NCBI GenBank assembly: GCA_001584585.1
Contig: LSYV01000005.1
Coordinates: 3,751,000-3,814,999 of the forward strand
DNA from: Gonium pectorale
Taxonomy: Eukaryota; Chlorophyta; Chlorophyceae; Chlamydomonadales; Volvocaceae
Reading direction: 5' to 3'
DNA: 64,000 nt
Shown here: positions 1 to 11,748 of the stretch, in pieces
How positions within the stretch are numbered: position 1 is the first letter of the stretch
How the letters are laid out: every line of letters begins with the position of its first letter
Program-made: the position numbers and the translations under genes
The notes under the pieces: model-generated
Database searches by the model: none
What the model was told of the DNA's origin: nothing
The model's input: the letters and a program-made list of their open reading frames with translations, nothing else

Positions 1-1129
1 CGTGGGAGACGCCACCCTGGCCTGCGGCACCGAGGCTGCCGTCGCGCCGCCCACCGCCCCTCCGCGCTATTGGTTCGAGAGCTTGTCCCTGCTGCTGCAA
101 GGCGCCGGCAGCGGCTACCGCTACCGACTGCTGACGGCGGCCGAGTGCGAGGCGGCGGCGGCGCCGCGCACGCGGCTTGAGCTGCCGCCGCCGCCGCTGG
201 CAGCGGCGGCCTCGACGCTGTCGCCTGTCGGCTCCGCCGCCGGCGCGCTGCTTGCGGTGGGCCGGCCTGGCCTGGGCAGCGTTAGGAGGTCTCTGGGCAG
301 CAGCGGGGGCTCCCTGGCGGCGATGGCCACTGCACCTGGCGGCGGTGTTGCCGGTGGTGCCGGCGGCACTCCCGGCGCCAGCGGCTTCCACTCCGTGTCT
401 CCGAGGGCCGGCATCCGGGGATTCCCGGAGACTCCCTCGCCCATCGGCAGGATCGGCCCGGGCAGCGGCGGAGCCGGCAGCATGGTCGGTGTTGGCGGCG
501 ACGGCGGCGGCGGCGGCGCCCGAGGTTTCCCAGGGCCCACCGGCGGTGTGGGCGGAGGGATGCTGTGGGGCGCGGGCGGCGCAGAGGAGGGTGCCGCGGC
601 GGGCTTCGGTCGCCAGCTGCACTTTGGCGAGCAGCCTTCTTGCCTCAGCGGTGAGCCGTCCGGAGCGGCTGCGGTGCCCCTGTTGCCCGGCCTTGCAGCC
701 GGCACCGGCAGCTTCGGCGGCCCCCAGGGCTCGGCCGCCGGGCCGCTGGCTGCCGCGCCTACTGCGGCGCTTGAGACCCCTACGGGGCCCACCGCCCCGG
801 AGGGTGGCAACGGGAGCCGGAGCGATGCGGGCCCTAGGTACACGGATGAAGACGCCGTGGCAACCCTGGGCTCGTACCTGTCTAGGGAGATGGGGATTGA
901 GGAGCAGCTTGCGGCGCTGCCCGAGTCGCTGGGGATCGGTGACTTGCCCACGCCGACGGCGACGGCGGGCTTCTCCGGAGTGGCCTCCGTGTCTGGGTCT
1001 GGGGAGCGGGGCGCGGGAGCCGGTAGTGCGGAGAGCAGCAGCAGCGCCAGTGGCGGCAGTGGCCGTGAGGGTGGGGTCGGAAGTGGCGGAGGTGCAGCAC
1101 GCGGCGGGCGGAGAGGCGGTAGCCGTTAA
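1..1129 (+). CDS. 3' part of a Gly/Ala/Ser-rich protein gene (partial)
   Basis: The reading frame is open from the window edge to a TAA at 1127-1129 (about 375 residues), so the 5' part lies outside. The first 60 residues look structured (PRYWFESLSLLLQG, then GYRYRLLTAAECEA). Residues of about 65-275 are low-complexity Gly/Ala/Ser/Pro. A short predicted helix near residue 280-315 (DEDAVATLGSYLSREMG) precedes another Gly/Ser tail. Third positions are strongly G/C, as in the other genes. A large minus-strand frame over the same bases is its shadow. I do not recognise the family. A TGTAA signal 490 bases after the stop fits an algal 3' UTR. Confidence 0.55.
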   Translation, partial: VGDATLACGTEAAVAPPTAPPRYWFESLSLLLQGAGSGYRYRLLTAAECEAAAAPRTRLELPPPPLAAAASTLSPVGSAAGALLAVGRPGLGSVRRSLGSSGGSLAAMATAPGGGVAGGAGGTPGASGFHSVSPRAGIRGFPETPSPIGRIGPGSGGAGSMVGVGGDGGGGGARGFPGPTGGVGGGMLWGAGGAEEGAAAGFGRQLHFGEQPSCLSGEPSGAAAVPLLPGLAAGTGSFGGPQGSAAGPLAAAPTAALETPTGPTAPEGGNGSRSDAGPRYTDEDAVATLGSYLSREMGIEEQLAALPESLGIGDLPTPTATAGFSGVASVSGSGERGAGAGSAESSSSASGGSGREGGVGSGGGAARGGRRGGSR

Positions 1130-1617
1130 GGCGGTTTGGGGGTGGGGCGCGTGGCGATGGCACCTTATAGAAAGGTGAGCGTACGTAGCTTCTGCCCATG
1201 CTTTTGCCGGAGGCGTGCTGCAGGGTGATGTGTGTTCCTGTGAGTCGTGGTAGTGTTGGCGTGGCAGGCGTGTTCGTCCATTTGGCAGCAGCGTACATTG
1301 CGCTGTGATGTATGTCGCGAGGGCAGTGCAGCACACGCCGTCGCGTAGGTCTATGCTGACAAAGCGCGTGGGGGTTGGAGACTGTGTGGTTGAGTATTGC
1401 CGTACATTCATTCGGGGTAACAGCATGCCCACGTTGGCTCTTCGTAGGTGCAGTGAGTAATCGCGGGCAACGACTGTTGAACATCCAGGCTCCATTCTTT
1501 GAGGCACGGCACTGTTCCCTATCCCAGGTGGCGTCTATGCATCCTGAGGCCGGCAGTGAATGCCCGGCATGGCATGTGCGAGAACGGAGTTGCTCCGGCG
1601 GAGATGTAGTTGTGTAG

Positions 1618-1622
1618 TGTAA
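1618..1622 (+). terminator. TGTAA polyadenylation signal for the first gene
   Basis: TGTAA is the usual poly(A) signal of chlamydomonadalean algae. This is the first one after the stop at 1129 and implies a 3' UTR of about 500 bases. Confidence 0.45.
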
Positions 1623-1639
1623 AGGTGTATGCACGCAGG

Positions 1640-4440
1640 TGCTGAAGCCCTAGATGACTGTCACGCGGCTCGAATTCAAGGACCGCCATTCGCAGTGCGA
1701 GGGAGTGTGAGTTTGATGGCGTGGCAATCGCTTAGATACGCAACTGCAACTGCGGCTCGGGTAATCTAAAGAGTGCGGCTTGTGCGTGCCGGTGCGTGGA
1801 CTGTGTGCAACGCTGTGTGCTGGCGGGTCTTTCAGTGGCGGGATTCTGTCGGTGCCGAGGCAACGCGTGTGTTGGGTTGCGAGTCGGCTGATGCTTTCTT
1901 TCAGTAGAGGAGTAGAGTAGGCGGTGTTGTGCAGTTGGGGCATGTTGCAGGTGGTCGTGCTGCATGGGAACGCTGTCAGCGCATTCGCTCTCACCAGTTG
2001 CCGCGTGTGGTGTGGTGAACACGCTGCGAACGAGCGGGAGCTTGCAGCCAAGGTGCTTATTGCAGTGGAAGGTAGCTTCTGGCGCTTGCCGACTGGCGAT
2101 TGGTAGCAAATGATGGCACCCGTGTGGGTGCTCTCACCCGGAGCGAATGTGGCGGCTGTGCCTTGCGTTTCCAGTACGGCAGCCGTACGGCATGTGCCCT
2201 CCTCACGTGGTGCTCCCCGTGTATGCGCACGGGCATCCGCACGCAGGGTTGCGGCGGGGAGGGTCATGCGTTCGATGTGAGGACGCCGCATCCTTATCAG
2301 ATGGGCCCTAGCTGCCAGGCTAGCCATCTGACCAGGGCTTCATGCAAGCCAGGCTAACACGTCAAGTCGTCGACGCATGTGGCGGTTCCCTTGAGGGCAA
2401 ACCCTTGTCCGTGAAGCTTTAGCGGCAACACATGTAGGTTACTTTTGTTTCGGTTGATGTGCGGGCGCAGTTTGTGGGGTAGTGCGGTTTGCACGGTGTG
2501 GAAAATGTGAGGTGCGTGTGGTGCGACCCATGGGTCGTTAGTCGATGTGTTTGGGTGGGGTTTTGACCCAACCCAGTGGGGGCTGCGTAGGTGGAGGTGA
2601 GCGACATGGGGCCAAAAGACTTGCCGCAGAAACATATTGGTGTCTGGTCAATGTGTGATAGTCGCCGCCTTTAGCGCATACCGGCTTTTATGCGTTCCCC
2701 CTGCATATGAGCTGTACGATTTGCTCTTTAGTGTATATGATCGTCGTTCTGTTGGTCTCTCCGTGCTGTCTGCATCGGTCGGCAAGGGTACTCCGTACGA
2801 CGAATAACGCCACTTCGTCTTGCGCTCTTGATTGCTCTTGCCCGCATTCTTTTGCAGGGCCTGTTGACGGGCGCCAGGTCGTATATCTTCATAGTCACAA
2901 ATGTAGTCCTGTTGGTTTGTTTGTTGCATCGGCGGCACGCTCTCAGCGATAGCCAGAGCGGCTTCATACGGTTGTTCTCTCTTGTACAAAAAGGTAGTTC
3001 AGCTCCGAGCTGACTCGTTACTCCCTTACCAGGTTTCCAAGAGCCACGCTTGACACGGCATGTTGGCTGCGCATGAGCTGGGCAGACCGCAACGGCGGCA
3101 GCTATTGGTGACACACCGGGAGGGCCCGTCTGCTCGTGTACCTCGCCCGCCATGCTCTACTCGGCGCCCTGCTACACCCTCGGGTGTGTATGTCCGTAGA
3201 GGCTACCTTCCCCGTTTCTGGTTCTCTTTTTTTCACCTCGCCGCACACGACCACGCCGTAACATGCAGCTGCCCCGCAGCTCACGTCCTTCTGGAATCCA
3301 TCCAAGCTGGACATGCGCATTTCATCTTCAGTTTGGTAACAAGACCATTCGCAACACCCTCGCCTGAGTCGGTGTTCTAGGCGCCGAAGGGCCCCTAACC
3401 CGGCCCTCCCAGCCCGTACACCAGTGGATGGCCTCCGTCAGACTTGGGTGGCAGACCCTCGATGACTCAGTTGGCACCTCCTCACGCCCAAAGCACCCAA
3501 CAAAGTAGCGGACCGCACAGACACAGCACCGCCCTCACGGCTACTACCATCGCAAGAGAGCTTGTGCAATACAGTAAAAGCTGCGCCATAGACAGGTCGA
3601 GTGCTCACGAGCCCCTTACATGCGCACGTCGTTGCATTGAAGGCCATACCGCGAACTTCTACCGCAAGCGGCGCCCGAGATCAGCACAAGAGCGGGAAAC
3701 AACAGCACCCACATTGATGACGGCCTTCATGGCTTCATCCGGGGGGGGGAACACGTGCCCCGCAGGGCCTGCAGTCGCATGCCCCCATGAGCGGCCTCAA
3801 TAGCGCGCCGCCTTCCACTTCCCACAGCACACAACGGGGGGTGCAGCCCTGCACTGCGCCCCCACCCCCCTCGGGCGACCTGGGTGCGCTCCCAAATGCC
3901 CAGCCGCCAGAGCCGGCGCACCGAGCGCGCAGTGGCCGTTCCCGCTCCGCTCGCCGCATCCGCCCGCCCGCGCCACCATTCGCCAACACTGTGGCTTTCA
4001 CCGGCCGCACCGTACGGGGCATCATTCCACTAAGCCGGCCCGGCCGACTGTAGCCGCGAGATGGCGTTTACCTTTTCAATAAGTAAAGGCGTACGGTGAA
4101 AGCCGTACAGCACCGCGCCATGCACCGCGCCCCTGAAGTCAGTCTGTCACTCAGGTCCTGATCCCCAAGAGAGCACCGTGCGGCTTGCCGACATCCGCCT
4201 CCGGCCTTCGTAAAGTGCCCGCTGCGGGCGGCGCCTCCTCATGCGCAGAGCGGCTCTCATTTGCCCGTCAGGCAGACCTGCCAGGCGCCCTGGCGGCCAT
4301 GCTAGGCTCACCGCTAACGGCCATGAAAGGAAGTGCACTCGCTGACCCCGGCACCCGGCCACAGCCCTGGCCCTCGCCCTGGATCGGCGAGCCGAAAGGT
4401 GCGGCCCCGACCCCGACCCCGAACCCCAGCCGTGGTTGCC
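1640..4440. other. Intergenic stretch between two converging genes; no gene seen
   Basis: Both neighbours point into this stretch. Open frames exist on both strands but they show mixed third-position bases, few splice-compatible extensions and no domain I recognise. It probably holds the two 3' UTRs and spacer. The first half is noticeably less GC-rich than the flanking exons. Confidence 0.5.
3616..3620 (-). terminator. Possible TGTAA polyadenylation signal for the RidA gene
   Basis: TTACA on the plus strand reads TGTAA on the minus strand, 838 bases past the RidA stop. The distance is long but possible for this group; an alternative signal nearer the stop was not seen. Confidence 0.3.
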
Positions 4441-4457
4441 CCTAACGCCGTGGGCGC

Positions 4458-5241
4458 TCATGGCAGAACGGCCACGCAGTCAATCTCCACGCGGGCGGCC
4501 AGCGGCAGGTCCTTGACGGCAAAGGTGGCACGCGCGGGAGGCTGCTCGGTGAAGTAGGTGGCGTAGATGGCGTTCACCTTGGCAAAGTCGCCAATGTCGG
4601 CCTGGGGTGGAGGGGAGCGAGCAAGGAGGCGGCGCGGCAGGAGGAAGGCGGAAGACGGAACTTGGGGAGGGCGCAGAGCACACCGGGGGTGGCAAGGCGG
4701 CACGCTGATGGCGGCAGCAGTCCGCGGCTCGCGAGCAAAGCTCGGGGGTTGGTAAGGGAGGGGGGCTACGGGTTAGGCTACCTTCATGGCGCGCCCCGCA
4801 TCTGACCCACTGGCGGAGTTCTGGCACGCGAGCAAACCCCACCCCACCCCGCACCACCCCTTGCCACTTGCGCACCAAGAGGATGGTGGTCTTGACCACG
4901 TCCTTGTAGTCGGCGCCAGCGGCCTTCAGGATGGCGCCCATGTTCTTCAGCACCTGGTGCGTCTGGCCCTCCACGTCGGGGGACGCGAAATCCTTGGTGC
5001 CAGGCACAATGCCGATCTGGCCGGACACGTACACGGTGTTCCCGGCCTTGATCGCCTGGGAGTAGGGACCCAGCGCGGCCGGGGCGTGCTCCGTGGAGAT
5101 GACTTGCTTCGCCGACATCGCGCGCACGGCAACGGTGCTGCTTCGGCTGCTGGTGAGTTGCAGGGCCGAGATCGGGCGGGTCGACCGAACGCTTCCGTTG
5201 ACAAGCGCGCAGCACGCAGTGCGGCGGAGCGACAGGGCCAT
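4458..5241 (-). CDS. RIDA: RidA/YjgF/UK114 family reactive imine deaminase, organelle-targeted
   Basis: Two exons, 5241-4876 and 4601-4458, join in phase 0 to give 169 residues. RidA hydrolyses reactive enamine/imine intermediates such as 2-aminoacrylate, made by PLP-dependent enzymes, to 2-oxoacids and ammonia. The core starts near residue 42 ([20 protein letters not shown]) and keeps the family blocks [15 protein letters not shown] and [14 protein letters not shown]. Near the C-terminus, ARVEID carries the arginine known in the family to bind the substrate carboxylate. The 41 residues in front are rich in Arg, Ser and Ala with no acids, as expected for a plastid or mitochondrial presequence. 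The intron has GTGCGC at its donor and CCCCAG at its acceptor. Reading past the donor would destroy the family match. The gene is divergent from the DUF4864-like gene. Confidence 0.93.
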
Positions 5242-5889
5242 ACTGGTACTCTGATACTAAGCAGCCCCCCTCTTGTGTGATACCTTGGAACGACAATTGA
5301 CCGCGCTTGCGGAGCGAGGCCAGCATCGCCCAAGAGGTCTCGGAGCGATGAATGCCCATGCCCAAATCCCCTCGCACAGTGTACACGCAATGCAATAGGT
5401 GAAAATGAAGCAATTGAGAAACTACTCACGTAGTAACACGGTCGTGGCAGGTAGGCGGCCCTCATGCCGAACGCTGCGCATACACGCGCTCCACAAGGCG
5501 CTGCGCCAGGTGCGACTGCGCTCTTGCCCCTCTGAGGAACTGCTTTTGGCCTTGCATCAGCACGTCGACTACACGCACGGGCTTCACGGAAACCGCCAAC
5601 CGGACCACCACACGCTTGCACCCACTTCTGCAGCCCAGCGCCGGGCCTATAACCAACCCTGCGGACGTTGTGTACGAATGTCTCACCCTTTTCCGACGCC
5701 CGGACCTTGAGAGGTGCGCCTGGGCTCGCGGGAAGGGACCCTGGCACAGCGGGCGCCAGTTCCAAAGATCCTTACCGTGCTGGTGCAAACGCCAGGCCCG
5801 TCCTGCCGCCCGCGCTTGTTCGCCATGCTAGCCAGTGTCCTCAGCATCCCTCGATGTGTATACTGAACCGGACCGCCCCCCTACAACAG
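5242..5889. promoter_or_regulatory. Divergent promoter region between RidA and the DUF4864-like gene
   Basis: About 650 bases separate the RidA start codon (minus) from the first coding exon I can support on the plus strand. The region must hold both promoters, the RidA 5' UTR, and probably a missing first exon of the plus-strand gene. No clear TATA box was identified. Confidence 0.4.
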
Positions 5890-8566
5890 CTTGGTGCCGT
5901 ACTTCCCGCCCGGCGCGCTGGACCCCACCGCCCGGCGGGCGCACATCCTCGTGGGCGGCATGGAGGTGGAGGAGGCGGGGCCGCTGGCGTGCTGCCACGG
6001 CCTCTTGGACACAGGTGCCGTACGGTGGCGCCCACACTACTGCTGCAGCCGATTGCTCGAGCCTGTTAGATAGGCGGGAGAGGAGTGCTGATTGCGATGG
6101 GCGCGCGGCTTTTTCATCAATGCTTTCGTGCGGATCTATTCGCGGTGTCGGCGTCGCATTGAGCAGGTGGTGTGCTAGACCCGCCCATATGGCAGGCGGG
6201 CAGCTGATGACGCCGGCAGGCAGCCGATATGGCAGGCCCACGCAATAGCATCGCTGACCGCTGGGCGAAAAAACTCGTCTCCTGTGGACACAAACACACT
6301 CGCCGGACCGGAGGGCGTAAGTGACTGCAGCTCAAGCTGCTCACTGCCTGCTACCTTATCCCCGCCGCCTTCCTTGCATCGGACCTTGTTCACGACTCAT
6401 CAACTCTCGCCCCTCCGCCGCCTGCTCCAGCTTCCCGGCGGGTGCTGCCGGGCCACCTGCTGCGTCGCTGCCGGGTGTTGTCCAGCGTGGTGCTGGGCGA
6501 CCGCTGCCAGCAAAGGGTGGCGCTCACCGGTGGGTGGCGAGTTAGGACGGGGGCGTCGACGGAACAGGGAGGCGCAGAGCCCCCACCTGGCACGTGAGTT
6601 GCGGCGCTGATTTGCAGTCGCGCTTTATCTCACCATCGATTCTTAGGTTGGTGCTGGCATTGCGATGCAGTCAGCCAGCTGACCCGGCAACTGGGGCATG
6701 AGTGGCTCTTGCCGTGCTTATTGTGCTGGGTAGGCGGCGTGAGGGCCCAGAGCGTCTGTTTCCGTCTGCGCCACGTCTGTTCACTGAAAGGCTACAAAGC
6801 TTGCTGCGCAGCGTTCACAACCTCGTTATGTGTCCCCGGCCGCAGCGTGCACGGGCGAGGAGGCCGTCTTCGTGTGGCGCCTGCGTCGAGTGACGCACGG
6901 GTCCGGCGACGCCGCTACCCATCCGCTGGCGGCGCAGCAGCCTGTCGGAATGCCCACGAGCTCGCCGCGTGAGCCCCGACCCCAACAGCCGCAGGCACAG
7001 ACGGACCTGCCTGCGGAGTCGGAGGGGCCCACGAGCAGCGCAGGCCGGGAACGAGGCCCCCTAGATGGAGGGCCGCAACGCATGGCCAGCGACGGCGCAA
7101 CAGCTGCATCGCGACACACGGCCGCAACCAGCGGGTTGGATTCGCCTTCGGACGCAGCGCTCCATGGGCTCCATGGGTTGCGCGTTGGCTCCTCGCTGGC
7201 CCCTGGGACAGCCTCAATTAGCGGCTCCGTTACGGACGCACCATCTTCTACCAGCAAGGGTTCGCGCCAGCGAGGACAAGCCGGGCCCACGCCTCCTCCC
7301 TCGTCTGGGTTAGGCTCATCACCGCAACCTCACCCGCCGTCTTCCTCTCACAAGTCGGCTCCGAGCACGTCACCTGCCGACCTGAATTCCGACGACCCGG
7401 AGCGCGATTCAGCAGACCCAGAGGCTCCGCTAACAGCCTGGATTGTGGAATCCATCTCCCGGGACGACGCGTACGACGAGGACGAGCTGCCGCCGCCCGG
7501 CCCCGCCGGCAGCGGGCCGCACCCGCGCTGCTCCCCCGAGCTTGTGGTGAAGGCCCAGCTGGCGGCTCTGCGACGGGGCGACGTTGTGGGGGCCGCGTCC
7601 TACAACCTGTGGAGCAGGAGCACGTCGGTGAGTTCCCTCGCTCTCATGCCTCTCGGCAGGGGACACGGAGCCGGCTGCGTTGGGGCACATTCGTTGCACT
7701 GGTTGTAATCGCGAACGCGGTGCATGAGCTTCCAGTCTAGAGTCTGCATGACCTGGGGGACCGGGAACGGGGTGCTCGTACACTGTTGCGCCGGCGGGCT
7801 ATACCCGTAAGTGCTCCCGACCGGTGCCGGCGGGCGGCAATGCGCGGCGGAATGCCGCGCCCCGCGGATCCCGCCCCCTTTCGCATGATCTGTGACCTTC
7901 ACCAACAGCTGTATGCATTGGGCACTGCTTCAAGGCCTATGCTCGCCGGCACCTCGCCGGTATCAGCGGGGCTCCGCCCGCCCACACGTGAAAACCTGCA
8001 CTCTCGCGCGTCAGCTCCGTGCCGTGCCGGCCCCACCTGGTCCCGCCTCCCGCCGCGCCCCTACACTCCGCGGCCCCACCCCAGGGCGGCTGGGATCTCC
8101 ACCTGAGCGCCTTCAGGTCGCTGCTGCGCCAGCCCGCTTACGAGCCTCTGACGGCGTCGGAGGGGGCCGTGCTGGGCGCCTCGGCGCTGCCCTCCCCGCG
8201 GCGGATGCTGCAGGAGGTGCACCTCACGGGCGTCGGACGGCGGACCCGTGGGTCGAGCGGCGCCGGCAGCGGGGCGGCTGAAAGGGTAAGTCGTTTGGCA
8301 CCCCAGTTTCGTGTTTTAGGCTTATAGCGTAAGGGCGTGTGGGTTCCTGGCGCCCACGTGGCTTCAGAGAAGAGCGTAACGGTTTGCGCGCCTGCCCAAT
8401 GTCCGCTGTGCAGATGAGCCCGCCCCTCAGTGCCTTCTGTGCCCACGTTACTGACGTTCCTGCCTGCCCGCAGGGATCGCCTGCGGTCCCCTGCGGCACC
8501 TGGGTCTACCAGCTGGGTATGCAGGCAAACGGCTGCTGGGTGGTGGAGGCCATTCGGGCGGCGTGA
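5890..8566 (+). CDS. DUF4864-like protein, possibly with two domain copies; first exon not found
   Basis: Five exons join in phase: 5890-6014, 6431-6529, 6846-7627, 8085-8285 and 8474-8566 (stop TGA). The frame before 5890 is closed by a TGA, and CTACAACAG makes a good acceptor, so at least one upstream exon is missing. The C-terminal part resembles DUF4864, an NTF2-like family of unknown role: SPELVVKAQLAALRRGDVV, then LHLSAFRSLLRQ, LQEVHLTG and a closing GTWVYQLGMQANGCWVVEAI. An earlier segment (GDRCQQRVALTG followed by EEAVFVWRLRRV) looks like the end of a second, upstream copy. A linker of about 180 residues rich in Pro, Ser and Gln separates them. No TGTAA was found close downstream. The family call is from memory of its pattern, not from a search. 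Confidence 0.65.
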
Positions 8567-11500
8567 GGCCCATCGTTCGGCGCGCGTTGCGCATGCTCGA
8601 AGCATTAGTGACTCTCAGAAACGGTCTGGGAGCGGGAAGGTGCAGTGAAGTGAGAGCGAGAGTGTTAAGGGGGAGCCGAGCCTGGGAGGGCCTGAATTGC
8701 GCTCCCTGTGGTGTGTGAAATGCATTGATGACGCCGAACGCCAACCTCCCAGCATTTGGAGCTCCGGCACCGGTGCCCCTTGATGCGTCCATGGGTGCAC
8801 GGGTACCGTACGCATCCGTGCACAGGTCGACGGTCAAGTGGTCATGTCGCACACGCAGCGATGTGTCGGCCAGGGTGCCGAACTGCCCCCGCGGCTTGCC
8901 TCTTATTGCTTTCAAGTCTTTCCGCATACGCTTGCTCGACCTGCACGCTCGTTAGAGCTTAGGGGTGCATGAGATGGTCGAAGGAGGACGGCACATCCCG
9001 TGTGGTAGTGCAATTACTTCCTTGCGCTTTGTGTGCGTTTAAGGACGCGGCGTGGGACAGGGTCCTCCGCCAGCGCGTGCATGCTGGATGGAACGCAGGT
9101 CTTCGTACCGTCCCGTACGTTCGTATGGGCCGTTGCGTGGCGCTGGTAGGTGCCTTACGTAGGACAGCGCCGATGCATCATATATATATCCGGTATCCAG
9201 CAAATGCACTGCTGCTACTGCCGTATCCTACCGTACGTCCTTTTGTACGGGGATTGTGGCACCGGGGCGCGGGCACGCGTCCGATCGCAAGAGGGCAGGT
9301 ACGCATGTGCAGCCGTTCCATAGGTCCTTTGGACATCACAGGGAACGCCGCGGTTGTGACCTTGTAGCCACAGCCCTTATAGCTGGGATGGGAGCGCGGG
9401 CAGTGTTGAGTGAGTTGGCAGAGCCCCTCAGCCGGAATGGGAAAACGTCGACATCTTGCCCCGCTCCTGGACATGCTACCTGACGCGGATGGAGTCGCAT
9501 GGGTGTAGATGGGAATGTATGAGTGTGGACCCGACAGCCAGGAGGACGCTGGTTGCTCCATCCCGTTTGTGTGCCCCGCGTGGAGGACCCCAGTTTGTGC
9601 GCCCAGCGGCGGAGGGCCTCGTTGACAAGCCCCGTATGCGCGGCTGATGGAGCTCACTGCGGCAGCGGCGGCGGGCTTGAGACTGGCCAAGTCCAGTCCG
9701 AGCCGCACCCGGTGCACCCATAGTCATTAAGTGCGCCGGGCCGGTGCCGTACCACGGCAGGACCGACCCACGGGCCGCGTGTGCCGTGCGCGCTTGTAGC
9801 GGCGTCTTAGCCGCTTTACCAATCTGTGGCGGCACTGGCGGCTGCCGCCGCCGCAGCGGCGGCAGTGGCGGCCTGCGGCCCCACCTCCCGATGGAGCTAG
9901 GCTTTGTTACCTTCTTGTGTGCAGCAAGGGCGCGACTCATGTCCTATGCCAGCAAACGCTGGCAGGCCCCGACGCGCGGGAGCGGTGGCAGCTGCTTGCG
10001 CTGCCGGCCGAAGGCTGGGGTTGCTGCTGGGAGTCGGTTCCGGGTACCGATGTAGCAGACTAGCGGTCAGCGTGCCAATGCTGAGCCGCGAGCGTGAGGG
10101 ACCGGCAGCACGGGGCACACACAGTTCCTGTGGAGCGGGCTTTGCCATTGATGCCGCCGCGAGCGGCCCATGCGTGAACTCTACATGTGCCACAGGCGGA
10201 TCGTGCAGGCGCGGCGGGACAAGTCCATCCTCTAGTGCTCAGGTGTGATTTTACCCAACGGGCTGGGCTGCTGCATGGCTCTTAAATCTGAGGCGAAGCG
10301 CCGGCGGCGGCGAAAAAAGCCCCGACCGCTGCGTCTTAAGACAAAGGGCTTGGTACACACACTTGATACACATAGGGGGAGCAAGCCCGCAACAGCAGAC
10401 AGAGGCCTGTGCAACGTGGACAACAACTGAATCGCCGCCACCCTGACACACAACGCTGCCCTTCACTACCGCTGGCTGTCCACAAAGTCGATTGCCTAGA
10501 CCGGCGAACCGTACTGCACCAGCCTCTCCTCAGTCCTTACCATGCCCGGTGACACTCTGCACCGTCCGCACGCCCCGGGCCGCATGCCACCTAACAAATA
10601 AGCAAAAGTAGCTGTTTGTATCAGCCACGTGCGGCTTGCTGCTAACAAGGAAATCATATTGTACAGCGTAGGAGAGTACTGTTGGCGTGCATGAGCTCCA
10701 GCATACAACGTGGTACGACGCCGTACGGCCCGTGCTCGCTGCTATGTTGCACACGACCCACCGCTTTGTGACCCTGTCAACACCGAGCCAACTTCTTGCC
10801 CCTCCTCAATCAAAAGGCCCGAATCTGCAGGGCCAACCCCATCCAGCTGCCAACCGCCTCGGGCCGCTAACTGCAACCGGGGTTCGTGCCTGCAGGTAAG
10901 GCTCTCGCACATGGACGCGTCGAGGCAATGTCGCACGGCGTCTCATGCATGGGCCACTCGCAGTCGCTTGCAAAGTACGAACACCCCGCGGCTTCTGATG
11001 GGCAACTCCACCCGACCACTGCACAAACAAATTTCAACAGCCCAACACCGCACAATCTCAGAATACCTGCATAAGGGCCGTCCCCGCGCACCAGTCGAAC
11101 GCACGTGCATCTCACAACGGCCACTGCTGACGCACGCCCCAGGCCACGTGTCTTCCTAAAAGATCAGCACAATGGCTGGGTGTTGCTACCGGCCACGTGC
11201 CGCATGACGCAGTAATGGTCGATGCCATGCGTTATGACTGTCAGGCGTCCATGCACGCTGCAATTTGCTCTACGCACATGAGACAGACAGGGAGCTATTG
11301 GCCACCGGCGGCAGCTGGCGGCCCGTCAATGCATGCCACGCCCCTGGCCTACAGCAATGAGCCCGAAGCTGCCGGAGCTCCATGAAGCCGCATACTGTTA
11401 GCCAACTGTCCGATGAATCCCTGGCTCGTGCCTGTAGGCGAGACTCTAATGTAACTGTACAACAACGGCGTCATTGACACCGTGCAATGCTTCTATGCAG

Positions 11501-11748
11501 CGCCTTCCCATATGGGCCAAAACACTGGCCGTACACGCGGTCGCCTGCCGCACTCATCCCCCGCACCTTCTAACACCTGGACACTCCACCAACAAGCATG
11601 CACAGCCCAGCGTCTCATAATCTCAAAACTGCTAAAGGGTCGACAACGCACCCGCTTTGAAACGTATGCAAATGCATGACACCCGTACTATCACACACCG
11701 CCCGCTGCTAACGCCGCTCGTGCAACCCCGACCCCCACCCCCCACGCC
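8567..11748. other. Intergenic stretch of about 3.2 kb; no gene supported
   Basis: This begins with the 3' UTR of the plus-strand gene and ends with that of the minus-strand MYND gene. Frames of 60-180 residues exist on both strands but none has coding-like third positions or a recognisable domain. There is a short TATATATAT run near 9180, a GC-rich CGG-repeat patch around 9830-9880, and several palindromic GTAC-core words. Confidence 0.45.

Noticed and set aside
121..951. Long minus-strand ORF opposite the first gene
   Set aside because: Shadow of a GC-rich low-complexity plus-strand frame; Pro-rich translation without domains.
4786..5280. Plus-strand ORF over RidA
   Set aside because: The minus strand is unambiguous RidA; this is its antisense shadow.
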